Of a DNA stretch of 64,000 nt, positions 49,601-60,368 are shown in pieces (the first letter of the stretch is position 1; every line of letters starts with the position of its first letter). This DNA is from Fratercula arctica (lineage: Eukaryota > Chordata > Aves > Charadriiformes > Alcidae). Made by a program: the position numbers and the translations under genes. The notes below the pieces were generated by a model, which was not told where the DNA came from, made no database searches, and saw only the letters and a program-made list of their open reading frames with translations. The stretch covers positions 620,001-684,000 of the forward strand of contig CANTUZ010000004.1 in the NCBI GenBank assembly GCA_947846985.1, in the 5' to 3' direction.

Positions 49601-52600
49601 GCACAGGTATGTGGCATCTGCTTCCATGAGCTGATGCATACCTTAACTTGGAGAACACAAAGATGAATACTATGAGGCTAAAGCAAAAAATCAAAATCGC
49701 TTCTACCATTCACCCATCTGCATTGTTTAAGGACAGCCTTTGGTACTCCACAGGAAGAATCCCAGTTTTCACAGGTGAAACTCTCTCTCAAACAAGTACC
49801 GCCACTGAAGCCAGCGGGATTACCGAGGGAACGACTGATCCCTCATGCGAGTGACAGACTTCACCATTTGATCCCACCTGAGAAACAGCTACTGTGTCTG
49901 CAGTCATCATTTGAGAAAATTATCTGAAAAATAAAGTTGAGATGACTTGGATTCAGAGAGATGGATGTGCAAAGTCATCTGTTCTCCCAGGTTATTCGCA
50001 GACTGGACTACCTGCATACAAGGAGGATGGCAGGCCCCCAGATCAGAGGCGGCAACCGTGTTCTGTTTGGCCTTTGCCCTGTCGTGCCCAGCCAGACTTC
50101 TCACCGTAGGTAGACTTATCTGCTATTCCTACTCGATACGCAGAATAGAGGGCCAAGCACAGAACAGAGAGAACTCACTCAACAGCTGTAAAATGGCTTT
50201 CCTGCCACAGCAGAAGATTCCTCAGGAAAGTTCAAGGGGGGACGCACACAAATATGTCCAGAGGACCCACAAAAGTACAGCCCATCCAGTAGATCTTTGG
50301 TTCTGAAAGACCCCAGCTGAGCCTTCGCTTCAGACCAACTCTTCAGCAAAAAGAAGACGTTTTACACTTGCAACCAAAATGTCACCATTGCTAACAACCA
50401 GAAAAATAACCGTGAACTCACTACGCATCCCCTTGTATGACAAAGCTACTGTTATTTATACTCCTACTGTACAAATGTTCCCAAAATGTCAGCCTTTCCT
50501 AATGATGCTAAAGCGATTGAAAATTAAAGTGCGGTTCTGGGCAGGGAAGCGACTCTATTAAAAAGAGAGAGACAGAGAGAGACGGTGGCCATTGCCCATA
50601 GCTGTTCCTAGCTGTCTTCCAAGTTATATATATTTACTAAGCTTATGTACAAAAGCCATTTTTTTAACTACTGTCAGCACTGCAGAGTCAATACAGCAGC
50701 AACAGAGCAAGCTGTTCTGCCTCATGCCTCATCAACATTTCTCACGCTCTGTATCAAAGCACGAACATTAGCAAATTCAGCTGCCCTTCAAACCTCCAGC
50801 GCCAGTCAGGAGAAAGCATCTGTGGCTGTTCAGCTCCTTGCAAGGCTGCCGAAAAACATCCTAGCTTGCCAGAAATACCTGTAATAGCCAAGCCCGATTG
50901 TTCTCCATGACACATGGTTGTAGGACAAACAAGAGAGCTGTTGAGCTCTGCTCACTTCCTATCGCTCCACAACATCCCCGCTGCACTCCAATTACCACTC
51001 CAAATCCCTCCCCAGCAGCGCAGACCAGCAGGTTAGCTGTAAGCTTTCGTAACTCGCTCACATCATTCAGCACGTCTACGAGAATCAAAAGATGTCAGAA
51101 TGGGAAGAGGCACACTTGAAGCATTTGTAAGATGACTTCCTAGTGACACAGCAGAAGCTGACAAAATAGTAGCTCTAGTGCTACGTCTGTTGCAGAGTAA
51201 AAAGCTTTCAATCCACCAGTCACTCAGAAGGCAGCGATACCGTCAGAAGGCATCCATCAGTTTTGCAGACTGTAGGAAAACATGAAACAGAATAAAGATA
51301 GGCTTTGGTCAAATCACTTAATGAAAAAAAGGGGCAAATTAGAAAGAAAAGCAGAGTACCGACTCCCTTCCCTCTTTCCTCCGCAGAAAATTTATTGTCC
51401 ATGGAATTGCTGAAAAGAAGCATTCTAAGGCTCCCAGCCTCACATCAGGATGGGACTGGGGCATCTACTAGCATAAAAAGTAGACAAACGAAAGACATAA
51501 AAAATAATCTATTAAAACAACTGCTGGATTTTGTAGTCGTACTGTACTTCATTCTTCACTGACTTCCCAGCGCTTCCTAAAACATTGTCTCCTCCATACG
51601 TCTTTGAGCTTAAAAATCTTGATGACTTGAAGCTAGACAGGCAACGAGGACAAAAGAGGGAAGATGAACTGTACACCCTCAGAAGATCAGGGGATTCTAA
51701 TTTTAGTAATCAAGCTAACTGAGGAAAACATAAAATCTCATAAGAATAGCTAGCAAGAGAAAAAACCCAATCCTGGCAGACAGGCAACCATATCCACAGT
51801 ACAGCGAAACCAGACAATCCTTTCCTCCCTGTTTCCCAGATCTTTCCATCCCAAAGCATTTTTGGAGGCAAGGCAAATCTTTACTTTGACATCTCCAAAT
51901 CTCAAAATATACCACTGCTACTTAGCAGAGACTTCGGCATTTAGCAACACAGTCGGGAAAAACAAATAAATCATGATTTGCATGCACTCATCTTGGCAAA
52001 TAAAGAAAAACAAGACAAAAGTAAGTGCAGTGAGATGATCCCAAATGCCAAGTACCCAAGTTTGGGATTAAAGCGGCACTTCACTGATCAAATTTGGAAG
52101 CACATTAAAAGTTTGAAAAGGATTTTGAAAAAGGTCAAATCGATTTAGGCATACAAATCTTCATCAGAACCAAATGAGAACGTCTGTTTCCTGTCACATT
52201 GACGACGACATTCAAATACCTACAGAGGTCAGTCAGCAAGAGTATGGATTCACAACAGAAGCGTCGGAAAGTGCACCTAATCCCTCTGACACCGAGAAAT
52301 CATTCCAAGTGCCCGCACAGCTCAAAACATGCTTAAACATCACTGAAAAGCCAGCCTCTCTTCTCTCTCATGCTCTAATGAGAAGCTACTCGAGAAATTA
52401 CAATCCTGTAAACCACAGCTGTAGGACTACTTTACAGAAAGGCTATTTTGGCTCTTAACAGCATCTTAGAAACATGATCCCCTTTGGCGAAATTTGCTGT
52501 CAGACTTTGACCAGGCGAGGGGAGACTCAAACTTTCACAGGAACCGTCTGGCTCTTACTTCAGTGAAGTCAGAAACGCACACGGTTGTCCACGAGTGAAA

Positions 52601-55439
52601 TTACCTTGTCGACCAAAGCTGTCCACAAATCCTGGAGTTTCATCCTCATTATAAATAAACCAACTAAACTCACCACAACTACAGAAACAAAACCTCTATA
52701 GTCAAAATAGTTTGTCTTGAAATGCCTTCTGTCTGGGCATGAATTCCAGCTGTGACAAGATTTTATAGGCAAGCTGGAGTTAGAGAAACCTTTAAATGCG
52801 AAAAGAAAAAAACCCAACTCAAACTCCTCAAACTCAGGACTCCACAGAAAGGAGTTAACTTTTTTCCCTACCAATTTCACTGGGAGCAGGTTGTTGTGCT
52901 AGGAAACATCATCCCACGTGATTAAGGAGCTTTCCAAACGTCTTCTTTCCTTCCCTGAAAATCCCCTAATTTCTAAAAAAAATTCCTTTATTGTCCTCTC
53001 ACCACTTTCACCTTCAGAATCTATCCAGAAAAAAGCCATTTGTCAATTAATTCTAGTTCTTTAGGTTCAGGACTCTATTATGCTGCACAATTGTTCATGT
53101 GCGTCTGCTTAATACGGAGGGAAAAGATGCTGCTAAATTGGAAAAAAAAATAGAAGGCTGGGCAGAAGAGGTGCCTTCTTCCATTGTGTGCACAGTGCAT
53201 TTTTGCGGACTGGAAGCTCTCGCACGGCAGGAAAAAGTCCAAATGCCATCCTCGCTCTTGCTATTGGCAGCTGTTCTCTTATCACCAAAGAGAATTTATC
53301 GCAGCACTGACAGATGCTGAGATTCAGAAGCTGGAGCTGAAAGCCAAAGGGATTGAATCAGAAAACAAAAACGCAAAAAAAAAAAAGAAGGAAGAGCCCT
53401 ACCAAAACAAGTCACTTCACTGCACACATCGCACATGCATCTCTCCACGGGGAAGAGGAAAGAGAGCCCGAGCCCCCCACGGCAGATGTCAGGCGTTCTG
53501 TTTCGGGCACTCCTGGAAGCCGCTCAGGCTCTATACTGAGGAGCGCGCTACAGGAAACCACAGAGAACTTCACTGCAGAAATCCTAGCGGGGACAGTGCG
53601 AGCAAGAATGATCTTCAGGGAGGAGGGCCTTGAAATCGAGCTTTCTTAGTATTAAGGTCACTCTAATTATCAAACACAAGGTACTCACGTTCCTAATGCT
53701 CTTTCATGAAGGGAGTTTGTGTATCGGGGGTGTCCCGGGTTTTCTGTTCCTACACGCGCACACGCCCTTTCAGAGACCCTGACTTGCACAAACCTATTCA
53801 TCTGATTTCCTTATATGCACCTCCACCGCATAACAAAATCCAGTAGTTAATTTCACAGATGCTTTAGTTACTTCCAAGAAAGGATGAGACAGGATCTATC
53901 TGGTTCACATGACAATGGGCTTTAAAACTCGCTTATCTCCTGACGTAACTGTCAGTAAACGTGTATTCTGTACACGGCTCTTTGCAAGCTTTCTTTGCAC
54001 ATTGATACAGAACCAGAAGTGCTTTATGCACATAAATAAATTCATGGTCTCTACGGTCATAAACCAGTGCCTATCTTTTATTCGCACGCTTTGTATTGAA
54101 ACATACTCCTGAACAAATTATTATGAAATTCAACTCCTTTTTCCCATCCCCAGGAAAAACACAGTTGTTGTTAATGACAGGCAAAGAAAAACTGAGTTTT
54201 ACACAGACACAGCTGTAAGCACGATGCAAAGGAAGACACGCAATACCTTCAACCAACATTCCCAAGTATGTTTTCTCAGCTTAAGTAAGAACGATGACAG
54301 ATTTCATTCCTGGGCACTAAACTGCCTTTTCTGGAAAACTCGGTGCTAGATGTATTCTCCCACGGCAGCAGATTTCAACAGAGAGAAAAGGAGTCCAGGG
54401 GCACCTCCCATTTCTTTGGTTGCAACAAACATATCAAGAGCCAGAACCACAGGAACAAAAATCAGGAGGAGGTGTTTTGCCGGTCACTTCAGAAGAGGAG
54501 GATCAAACAGTGAGCCACAGCTACTTCAGGAATTCCAGCACTGACCCAACGGGCACTGCTACAAGCCTGTAAGAAACAGGCACTGTTGGGATGAGAACCC
54601 AAGTCACCGTGTGGGTTCTTTGTTAATTCTGAAGTGGAGGAAGAGGCACCTCCTGGAGCTGGCGAGGGCACCCAGCTCCTGGGTGACGGGATGCTGGGTG
54701 ATAGCACAGTGCCAGACTGACACCTGGAGGGAGAGCCAAGCACGAGCTCGGGGACGGAGTGCTCACAGAGGACAGGCACTCCCCTGCCTTTGGGAAGTCA
54801 CCCACCCCCCAAATCCCCTGGGATCCTCCTATCACCCACCCGCTGTACGGAGCCTCCTGTTGTCCATCTGCAGCAGTGCTGGGGCGGGCCTGCTAGAAAT
54901 AGGGAAATTAGAGGGGGGAAAAAAATTGTTTCGTTGCCTCAGAAGTCAACACCAAGAATATTTTCACCTTTTCAGTTTCAAAATTGAGCAACTTTTTTAT
55001 TACCCCCTCTCCCACTTCACCATGCGCATTGGAGATATTTTATTTGGATTATTCTTCTTCCAAGTCACTTGCCCCCTGTTGCTCCCCTAAAAAGCACAGC
55101 AGAATGGAGCAGGGCATAAAAAGATCCTGTTCCTACTACAGAGTCCATGCTAAGTAGCACAAATAAACTTGCTGTTCTTTCCTAGGTTTTCCCCAAGTAG
55201 CAAGCTAAACAGTGCTTATGAGGTTATACTTCACGTGCCTAAACAGGGCACTGTACAGATACACTGCCGCCAACAGGAGAACGGAACTCAGCGGGGCGCA
55301 GTTAGGGTTAACCAGCACCAGTTTGGCTCATTTGTGATCTCCTCGGCCATCTCTTTCAAAGCCTTTGTCTGTACAGGTGATTTTACTTTCAACAGCAAAG
55401 CCGGGAACCTCGCAGGCACATTCATCTTTACTCCCAATT
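46641..55439. other. Gene-free sequence
   Basis: A C-rich patch at 46960-47280 makes overlapping frames on both strands without known domains. The rest is unique A-rich sequence with short simple repeats (about 49306-49350, 50560-50582 GA-rich, 53375-53392). Frames at 52174-52458 and 55169-55441 resemble nothing known. Confidence 0.55.
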
Positions 55440-55925
55440 AAGCTTATCTGCCAGTAAAATTAGGGATACGGTATAGGAATTAGGGCAAGCTACTTACTTA
55501 CCCGAGAAGGTCAATTTAGGTCAAAGCTATCTTGCACAGATGGCTAATTTCAATCACTTACGCATACAACACAATTGTTCAATAAGCTCAAAATAAATAG
55601 TGTAAGTAATTAATTTAAAGCTGCTCTAATTGTTTCTCAATTTTCCCTATTAATTTAACCTATAACACTTCTCCTATCAAAGCTTCAAAGCTTTAACTTA
55701 ACAGCCAATTAAAGCTTCTTTTATTAAAAAAAAAAGTGCTGTCAGCTCCGATTCCTTCTGACTGAACTCTTTGAAGCACTCGGGATTCCATTTAAATTGC
55801 ACAGGGCTTAGAAACAAAGTGTTTTTTCCAGGTACAATGTCCTCAGTGAGCTAATGATTCTGTGCACAATTAAGACTAATTACGATTTTAACTTGGTAGC
55901 AACTTTCTAAGCGGTATTTGGCTTG
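55440..55925. promoter_or_regulatory. A/T-rich candidate conserved non-coding block
   Basis: Rich in TAATT, AATTAA and TTTAATT homeobox-type cores, with few CpGs and no simple-repeat decay. It includes the DR4. Conservation is guessed from texture, not measured. Confidence 0.3.
55508..55523 (+). promoter_or_regulatory. Perfect DR4 nuclear-receptor element
   Basis: Two exact AGGTCA half-sites, in direct order, four bases apart (ATTT). DR4 is the classic spacing for thyroid hormone receptor/RXR and LXR/RXR. It lies in an A/T-rich, regulatory-looking block about 3 kb before the PAQR3 start. Binding is not shown. Confidence 0.5.
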
Positions 55926-57974
55926 ACTAAAGTGAGTCACCACTCGAGCGAACAATTCATCTCCTCATTTATCAGCTGGAGCTGGCAGGAACGCGACTTC
56001 CACAGCTCAGTTTCACCATGGCAGCGAAAGGCTCCTCGGGACAGCCGGAGTTCACTCACCTGAATTAACATGGCAGCTATGTTCTTATTCCTCGAAATAC
56101 ATGTGTCTGCATAATCATATATTATCTCCTCCATTCTCCAAGTGAGCACTGCAGAGAAAAGCCAGCGGGAAACTCGTTAGGAAAAAATATTGCCACCACA
56201 TAGATACCGTTCTTGTTAGCTTGGTCCCACTAGTCTAGTTCAGAGATTTTAGCTCCCAAGGGCACTAGGTTGACCAAAACAGGACAGTTTCCTATTTTTA
56301 GCACAGTTAATGCAGCTGGATATGGAACTGTTCTTCCACCGCAGAACAGAAACATCAACACCTATAAATTAATTCCCTTTTGAGCAAGCTACCAGAAAAC
56401 AGCTTTGCGCCCTCCTAAGATTTTGTTTCTGGGGAACTCTGCTATCTGAATTCTCAGTCCTCCTGCAATCCCGTTACATTTGAGACTCGTCAAGCCATCT
56501 CCCAAGTATCAGCCAGCTTCTCTCCTCTCAGCACTGCACCGCTCCGCACGGTGTTGTATTACACCGTGCTTCCCAGTGTACCTAACGCGACTCTGCTCCC
56601 TGCAGAAGGGATATCCTGTGCTCTATCCTAAATATAGCCAACTGTACGACCCGGGGCTCTCCCCTCCCATCAGAAGAACTCTGTCTACAGATCTTCTTTC
56701 ACAATGCATTTTCTCTGTGTATCCTTCCTAAATCGTTCTTATTTAATTCTCATTCTCAATTAATAGCAAGTGCAGGCAAAGGGAAAAACAGAGAAGCCAT
56801 ACGGAAAGGAGGACAGAAACTAAATAAAACAGAAACGAACCATTCAGAGATATGCTTCAGATACACCCCGGAAAGGTGGGAATGTAAGGAAGTTTGTTAA
56901 AACTAAGCCTGCTAAATTATTACTATGAACAAGATTCTTCCTGGTAACTCTCCAAATCCTGCGGTACATGCAGGAGAAAAACCTGCCCCGCATAAAGAAC
57001 AGCTGAGAAGGAGGGAGAAGGCATGAGGAACTGTCAGCAGGTCTGCAGAGGCAGGAGGGATGCAGTTTTCAGAGCACTGACGTTATGAAATCTCAGCGAA
57101 TGATCGCTTAGCAGAGATACTCAAGAGCTGCTGTTGACCAAAACCAACTTAATTTGGGTAACCAAATGGTGCGATATGGAAATTTGGGGGTGATGTAGCA
57201 CAGCTGGTTATATCACAACCTCTAGGATTCCAATGCCTGGTCTTTGCTGTCATTCTTCATTTCAAACACCCATCACTCCGCGTCTTGAGCTTCACAATAC
57301 AGACCTCTCTGCCATGGGCAAATCTTTCATACTTGTCACACCATCCTCCCACAAAGCTCTCACGTTTTGTTTAAGGAAACACAAAAACCTTCCAAGAATT
57401 CTGCATGGCACATTCCTGGAGAGGAGGAGCAGGTGAATGAGGATGACCATTCAGCACACTTGCTTGAAAACGAGAGACAAATGACAGCTAGCAAATTACT
57501 TCTTTGTCCCTTTTTTGGAGTTGGGGAAAAAAAAAAAAGCAACTGGCAAACAGCCCACAACTTCTCTTATTTAGGCAAAGCAAATCCTTTGGTAGTGTTC
57601 CTCACTACTGAGATGGTTTTTTTGTACTTCATAAAGTACGCAAAAGAAAAAAATACTACAAATCATTACCTCAATTGGACAGAGATTGCTCTTACAAGGT
57701 ACAATTCCCACAACAGCGGATAACCCTCAGCACACTCTGACTTCACACATCTCTTTCTGGCCTCTATTCTAGAAAGGCCTGTGTCATTCAGCTCTACCTC
57801 AGAGAAACGGCCGATTTTCTCAAATAAATAAATTCCTACCCAAGTTTCTCAGAGCTATGCACCATTTCCTTTCAGCCAAAATTCTCTACCGTGGCAATAA
57901 GGTAAGATCTTAACGGAGACCTCTAATCTCTTAACGGAGGGCTGTAGTCAGAGAATCAGGCATACCCAGGCTGA
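55926..57974. other. Upstream flank of the PAQR3 CpG island
   Basis: Unique sequence with the possible SINE head at 57185-57250 and an A run at about 57526-57538. No exon recognised. Confidence 0.55.
57185..57250 (+). repeat. Possible MIR-like tRNA-derived SINE head
   Basis: GTAGCACAGCTGGTTATATC resembles a tRNA A box, and CTCTAGGATTCCAATGCCTGG follows at MIR-like spacing. The B box is not intact and no cloverleaf closes, so this is not a tRNA gene but perhaps the head of an old tRNA-derived SINE. Confidence 0.4.
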
Positions 57975-58269
57975 TGGCTGCCCGGCAGCGCTGCGTGTCG
58001 CACCACTCCCGCTCAGTGTGGGGCCCTCGGGGCACCTCCCACACGCGCCAGGCTCCAGCTTCACCACCTCGAAGTTGAAATCTCCGCTTTTTGAGCACGG
58101 TTTCCTGCCGAAGGGCCTCGAGAACGCACCGGCCAGCACCTCACCCGCCTCCCACAGGCCGGCCCCCCGGCCGCTGGGACGCCGAGGGCGCGGAGCCCGG
58201 ACCGGGAAACCGGCTGGGAGCCCGTCGGGGCGCTGAGGGGAGGCGGACGGTTAACGGGCGCGGCGCGCG

Positions 58270-58277
58270 GCGGGAAA
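58270..58277 (+). promoter_or_regulatory. E2F-like site GCGGGAAA
   Basis: Matches the E2F consensus in the orientation GCGGGAAA. It lies upstream of the E-box in the CpG island. Low specificity on its own. Confidence 0.35.
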
Positions 58278-58306
58278 GGGCGCCCCCGCGCGGCGGCGGG
58301 CGTCGC

Positions 58307-58312
58307 CACGTG
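58307..58312. promoter_or_regulatory. E-box CACGTG
   Basis: A canonical palindromic E-box (MYC/MAX, USF type) 32 nt upstream of the CRE. Only six bases, but its place in the CpG-island promoter makes it plausible. Confidence 0.45.
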
Positions 58313-58323
58313 CTGCCGGCAGC

Positions 58324-58333
58324 GCGCAGGCGC
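58324..58333. promoter_or_regulatory. NRF1-like site GCGCAGGCGC
   Basis: Matches the GCGCANGCGC core bound by NRF1, a usual component of CpG-island promoters. It lies between the E-box and the CRE. Confidence 0.45.
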
Positions 58334-58343
58334 CGCCGCGCTC

Positions 58344-58351
58344 TGACGTCA
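58344..58351. promoter_or_regulatory. CRE palindrome TGACGTCA
   Basis: A perfect full CRE, 204 nt before the PAQR3 start codon, inside the CpG island. The position fits a proximal promoter site for CREB/ATF proteins. Binding is inferred from the motif only. Confidence 0.6.
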
Positions 58352-58420
58352 TCACCGGGCGCCCCCGTCGCCGTCGCTCCCCTCCCCGTCCCCTCCCTCA
58401 GGGCCGGCCCCGGAGGCGGC

Positions 58421-58458
58421 GGGCTGGGCTGGGCTGGGCCGGGCCGGGCCGGGCCGGA
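58421..58458 (+). repeat. (GGGCY)7 array with G-quadruplex pattern
   Basis: Three GGGCT units are followed by four GGGCC units and GG. Each unit offers a G3 run with a two-base loop, so the plus strand has more than the four runs needed for a G-quadruplex. It ends about 96 nt before the PAQR3 start and may be promoter DNA or 5' UTR RNA. Confidence 0.75.
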
Positions 58459-58466
58459 GGCGCGGG

Positions 58467-58490
58467 ATGGCGGCGGGCGGCGGCCCGTGA
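58467..58490 (+). CDS. Short upstream ORF of 7 codons in the PAQR3 leader
   Basis: ATG at 58467 is followed by Ala, Ala, Gly, Gly, Gly, Pro and TGA. The surrounding GATGGCGGC also resembles a YY1 site, which is often found right at transcription starts. It counts as a uORF only if transcription begins upstream of it. Confidence 0.3.
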   Translation: MAAGGGP

Positions 58491-58492
58491 GG

Positions 58493-58500
58493 GGGGCGGG
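58493..58500 (+). promoter_or_regulatory. GC box GGGGCGGG
   Basis: A Sp1-type GC box 54 nt before the PAQR3 ATG. It may lie in the 5' UTR rather than upstream of the start site. Confidence 0.4.
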
Positions 58501-58508
58501 TCGGTCCG

Positions 58509-60368
58509 ATGCGTCGGCGGGGCGGCGGGGCGCTGAGGCGGCGCGGCGGGCAGGATGCACCAGAAGCTGCTGCGGAGCGCCCACTACATCGAGCTGGGCG
58601 GGTACCAGTACTGGCCGGTGCTGGTGCCCCGCGGCATCCGCCTCTACACCTACGAGCAGATCCCCCTCTTCCTGAAGGACAACCCCTACATCACCGACGG
58701 CTACCGGGCCTACCTGCCCTCCCGCCTCTGCCTGAAGAGGTGAGGGCCGCCCGCCGCCATGGCACCCGGGGCCCGGCCCTGGCTCACCCACACCCCCCTC
58801 ACCCGCCCCTTCTCGTCTCTTCTCGCAGCCTCTTCATCCTCTCCAACGAGACCGTCAACATCTGGAGCCACCTGCTCGGCTTCATCCTCTTCTTCACCCT
58901 GGGCATCTACGACCTGACGGCCGTCCTGCCGACCGCCGGCGCCTCCCGGGAGGACTTTGTCATCTGCTCCGTCTGCCTCTTCTGCTTCCAGGTAGGGCCC
59001 GGCTGCCCGACCCAGCGGGGGCTGGGGAGCTCCCTCCGGGAGCCCCTTGTCTGGGAAGGAGAGGCATGAATCCTACCCCCGCCAACCCCCAGAGCTTCCG
59101 CACACATTGTGCAAGTAGGACTGCCGAACTCAGGTCAGATCTGGGACAGCATGTTTTAAGTGGCATTGCTTTTAAAGGTAACTGCAGGCTCGGTGGTTGA
59201 GTTGTTTGCGAGCTGTTTAATATATGGAATAAACCAGGGAGGGCTGAGCATGGCCGGCCTAGGAGAGAGTCTGTAAGAAACAACTGAATTCTCCAATGCC
59301 CTATTTCACAGGTTCAGCTGGGCGCTGGGGCTCAATAGTGTCCCAGGTGTCTCCCACACAGCCCCAGTTACTGCTGGAAAGGGTCACCCATCAGAACACG
59401 AGAATCAGCCATGGCCTGATGCTGGTCTGGAACGGCCGCAGGACTTGTATTCTAACTTTTTATCTTCTGTGTCAGATGATTAAATCTGTTCTCAACAGCA
59501 GACTGCAAGTGTGTGATCATTTGACCACTGAAGCTCCTGTACAGTACGCTCTCCCTAAAAAAGCGTGCATGGCCAGCAGCAGAAGTCTTGCCGGTATACC
59601 TCTGAAGAGCGCTGTTCGTGTTCCCTGGAGAGTACAGGCTGCGTTTGCGTAGCTACAAGAGGGGAAAACTCCTTTGTTGGCTTGGGAAGTGCTGCTGTTG
59701 TGCCATTCCTTACTCCTGTTGAGGTTTGCAGAGAAACACAACAAGCATTTCTCGGGGAAAAAATTTGATGCCAGCCTAGAAGGAAATATGTGGCCTGTGC
59801 ATGAAGTTTAACTTCTTGTGTGCTCCCTCAGTAACGCGGTGCTGGGTAGTCAGGGTAGACTTGGGCTTTGATTTCTGCTTGTGGTAGTTTGACCAAGCAG
59901 AATTCATCGTCCCACTGTACTTGTGCCGACGTGGCCCTGCTCCCTTGCGTACCGGCTCCTCTCTTGGGCCCGTGGTCTTTTCTTAGCTGTGCGACTTGGG
60001 GTTATCAAGTCTTGCGAAGTTTTCGGTTCCTTCTTCCATCTGTCAGAGAAGCTTATGTTAGTTTCTGTTGATCACGGGCAGGAATTGCCTGCACCAAGTT
60101 GCGCCGGAAAACATGCAACAGGTCCATCGCATGCTCTGAGCTTCAGAGTTTAAGCTTGCTATGTTCCCTGTAAATTTTTAGGAAATTAATGCATCCTCGT
60201 TTGAACATTTGTATAGGTCTGTATGCTCTGCTCAGTGGGATACCACCTTTTCTGTTGTCACCGCTCAGAGAAGACCAGCCGACGATGGATGGCGTTAGAT
60301 TATGCGGGAATTTCCATTGGTATCCTGGGCTGCTATGTGTCAGGCGTGTTCTATGCATTTTATTGTAA
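58509..60368 (+). CDS. Overlapping out-of-frame ORF in spliced PAQR3 mRNA (181 codons)
   Basis: ATG at 58509 lies 46 nt before the PAQR3 ATG and in another frame. Using the PAQR3 splices (58509-58739, 58829-58991, 60217-60368) the frame stays open for 181 codons to TAA, overlapping the first 166 or so PAQR3 codons. The start context is weak (C at -3, C at +4). GC-rich exons lengthen chance ORFs, but exon 3 is not especially GC-rich. The product is Arg/Pro-rich at the start and resembles nothing I know. It may act as a start-codon decoy or be silent. Confidence 0.25.
58555..58739 (+). CDS. PAQR3: PAQR3 coding exon 1
   Basis: Encodes residues 1-61 plus two bases of Ser62. The donor is AG|GTGAGG. 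This is the cytosolic N-terminal part, which in the human protein carries the Raf-binding region. It is very GC-rich and lies inside the CpG island. Reading on past the donor meets a stop at once, which supports the splice. Confidence 0.95.

Larger units (their letters stand above)
57975..59000. promoter_or_regulatory. CpG island over the PAQR3 promoter, exon 1 and exon 2
   Basis: CpG dinucleotides are very dense and GC content is very high from about 58.1 to 58.95 kb, falling off on both sides. No TATA box is visible, so a dispersed TATA-less start is likely. The transcription start cannot be placed from sequence. The block contains the separate motif entries listed below. Confidence 0.9.

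Noticed and set aside
57185..57250. tRNA gene
   Set aside because: The A box is present, but the B box is degraded and no acceptor or T stem closes. Kept only as a possible SINE remnant.
58141..58791. 216-codon minus-strand ORF opposite PAQR3 exon 1
   Set aside because: Pro/Arg/Gly-rich shadow of the CpG island. A divergent non-coding transcript is possible, but coding is unsupported.
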